Positions 14,001-14,378 of a DNA stretch of 14,378 bases are shown here, piece by piece; positions within the stretch are counted from its first letter, which is position 1, and each line of letters begins with the position of its first letter. Where the stretch lies: positions 35,957 through 50,334 of the forward strand of contig MGQK01000021.1 of assembly GCA_001797815.1 (NCBI GenBank), read 5' to 3'. The position numbers and the translations under genes were made by a program. The notes under the pieces were generated by a model that was not told the DNA's origin, ran no database searches, and saw only the letters and a list, made by a program, of their open reading frames with translations. Origin of the DNA: Deltaproteobacteria bacterium RBG_13_61_14 (GTDB taxonomy: Bacteria > RBG-13-61-14).

Positions 14001-14378
14001 ATGGAGACGGCTTGGACGATAACGACGAACTGGGAATCTACTTCACCGACCCGACGGACCCGGACACCGACGACGACGGGCTCAACGACGGCGATGAGGT
14101 CATGATCTACGATACCGATCCCCTGAACCCGGACACCGATGATGACGGCCTGCTCGACGGCCAGGAGATTCAAGCGGGAACCGACCCGCTAAACCCGGAC
14201 ACCGACGGCGACGGCCTGCAGGACGGCCCCGAGATCAATGTTTACAGCACCAATCCGCTGGCGCCGGACACGGATAGCGACGGCTTGACCGATTACGAGG
14301 AAGTGATTCTTTATCTCACCGATCCCCTGGCCGTGGATACAGACGGCGATGGGCTGTCCGACGGCGATGAGATCGGCT
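11096..14378 (+). CDS. Very large secreted PHP/CehA-McbA-like metallohydrolase with TSP3 calcium-binding repeats, 3'-truncated by the window
   Basis: At least 1094 residues, still open at the window end. The ATG at 11096 has AAGGAG 8 bases upstream. Residues 1-25 are a signal peptide ending ALYA-Q. Residues about 180-470 resemble CehA/McbA-type PHP metallohydrolases: EHEH at 189-192, HTGHW at 218-222, then a VVIVGTEDG strand (to 249), VLPHP with His349-Pro350, and GNDSH at 415-419 followed by the typical strand-and-VNG tail (GRSFLSFGEVIQVTVNGQ). TEDG replaces the usual TDH, so metal binding may be altered. A CxxxC-x6-CxxxC insert lies at 285-300. Residues 500-715 are unassigned. From 716 on there are at least 15 Asp-rich repeats (DTDGDGLxDxxE, bacterial TSP3 type) expected to bind calcium. 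DNDCDG at 159-164 is another Asp motif. No anchor is visible because the C-terminus is missing. Confidence 0.85.
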   Translation, partial: MRKLVYAGIWALAGLLAAPWTALYAQTISVPYQFILLEPGNPDPVSTLGPGRMFIPDAFPFEYSDKCSFPGFQQKPIWDYELVGFPARELDPYQMYAQKFVFTLDGQGYLHFYVRPDCFIGRLPCLSPGTHAIRGMRGPEYMEEQSCLIIHDDYGFEIDNDCDGSADSDVLIFELAHVLDTPSYYLFNEHEHAGEWEEMPKAARVMMNLSEGGETWVHTGHWGFHYYEQILDEMGRGSSNVVIVGTEDGSATGGGGMINYPHYPFSVNPAKYGFNRFSSRPGQVCNPYCDLDDTSCQRYCPDYGRYYYGHRGAYFTDFKWIWSLPFHFAYRADLYERSSGHPSLFVLPHPNTGGSYLDAFITDDGKVREIVSHTLDYSGPAMYRDDFDAAEISRLELPTYSSLLNQGYQYPMTYGNDSHVLDNDYSQHLYVYADSSPASADRQGFVDSLVNSVGQGRSFLSFGEVIQVTVNGQDALGRRLSLPAEGNGNQITFIISTQMRPPCYSRAPGVLATVNGNSAANQSPQPANYQEAPVFLDYTRCEFSQEYTIALNGDSWVIFSVDNAFQGFSRADVLTNPIWIDYEGDGKLALIPRPEISAVRIYAGSDCIKGCDPAVDRPVHQGENLTLEFDASPVEDLQGVRAFLSSDGFIKPDGKARGEFDCSATVPGGGHFQCTSGVNGEPAQFQGPENEIKITALNNSGYRGWHYETIAIELADTDGDGVLDWYEDHYGLNNPVVCLDLQDCDGDGLTNLEEFSLGDDSLYTLQYNRLAWGLGWTDPTSLDTDQDGVTDYDEARTSSCLDPVVFDTDKDGLCDGNVTITGPYFRYNDNENTPLIYKSLWFLPAGTGCMAGEDMDADGVTDRRETDPCNPDTDGDGMTDGYEFFFNSCLNPMRRDARGDRDGDGLTNLEEFKLETDPCNPDMDGDGLSDFLEVVWGSDLKVVDTDDDGFNDGEEVNVYGTHPAIKDSDGDGLDDNDELGIYFTDPTDPDTDDDGLNDGDEVMIYDTDPLNPDTDDDGLLDGQEIQAGTDPLNPDTDGDGLQDGPEINVYSTNPLAPDTDSDGLTDYEEVILYLTDPLAVDTDGDGLSDGDEIG

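Noticed and set aside
11471-14173. Long minus-strand ORFs opposite the PHP-TSP3 gene
   Set aside because: They are antisense shadows; the plus strand has a signal peptide, a ribosome-binding site and clear repeat domains in one unbroken frame.

Overview
The window looks like part of a chromosome from an uncultured, GC-rich, diderm (Gram-negative-type) bacterium. The evidence is an EnvC-type cell-division protein, Sec and Tat export signals, strong Shine-Dalgarno sites, a one-piece tmRNA whose tag ends NADTNYALAA, and bacterial TSP3 and LVIVD repeat proteins. The phylum cannot be fixed from the sequence. Acidobacteriota/Aminicenantia or a Desulfobacterota relative would fit, but that is inference.

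Layout. (1) 1-608: 3' part of an EnvC-like murein hydrolase activator with a degenerate LytM domain. (2) 749-1105: complete tmRNA gene (ssrA), followed by a nested hairpin. (3) 1219-2037: a short-chain dehydrogenase resembling 3-ketodihydrosphingosine reductases. (4) 2038-3256: about 1.2 kb with no credible gene, packed with different repeats: a duplicated palindromic element, a 21-bp tandem repeat, a 181-bp nested palindrome with 16-bp terminal inverted repeats, and REP-like motifs. (5) 6329-3257, minus strand: two tandem paralogous secreted proteins, each with an N-terminal 'INYQGRL' domain, a MopE-like Asp/Cys metal-binding motif and seven LVIVD beta-propeller repeats. (6) 6330-6965: divergent intergenic region with a promoter for the minus-strand pair, a tRNA-3'-end-like remnant and REP-like motifs. 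(7) 6966-10276, plus strand: a cluster of Tat-signal proteins, namely two DUF362 paralogues with a 28-codon ORF between them, then an acetoacetate-decarboxylase-like protein. (8) 10277-10924: intergenic, with hairpins and a near-consensus promoter (TTGACA-17-TATATT) opening a roughly 270-nt leader. The leader holds a 27-codon cationic ORF and competing hairpins. (9) 10925 to the end: a 36-codon ORF that is almost entirely a signal peptide, then a very large secreted protein that runs off the window. That protein has a PHP/CehA-McbA-like metallohydrolase domain and at least 15 calcium-binding TSP3 repeats.

How the genes may work together. The left end is housekeeping (division, ribosome rescue, lipid metabolism). 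From 3.2 kb on, nearly every protein carries an export signal. The two LVIVD proteins and the PHP-TSP3 protein all have Asp-rich metal-binding repeats and look like cell-surface or secreted structural or enzymatic proteins. The DUF362/DUF362/ADC-like trio shares Tat signals and orientation, which suggests periplasmic enzymes folded in the cytoplasm and possibly acting in one unknown pathway. The most unusual parts are the leader at 10618-11095 with its two small ORFs, and the repeat cluster at 2.1-3.2 kb.
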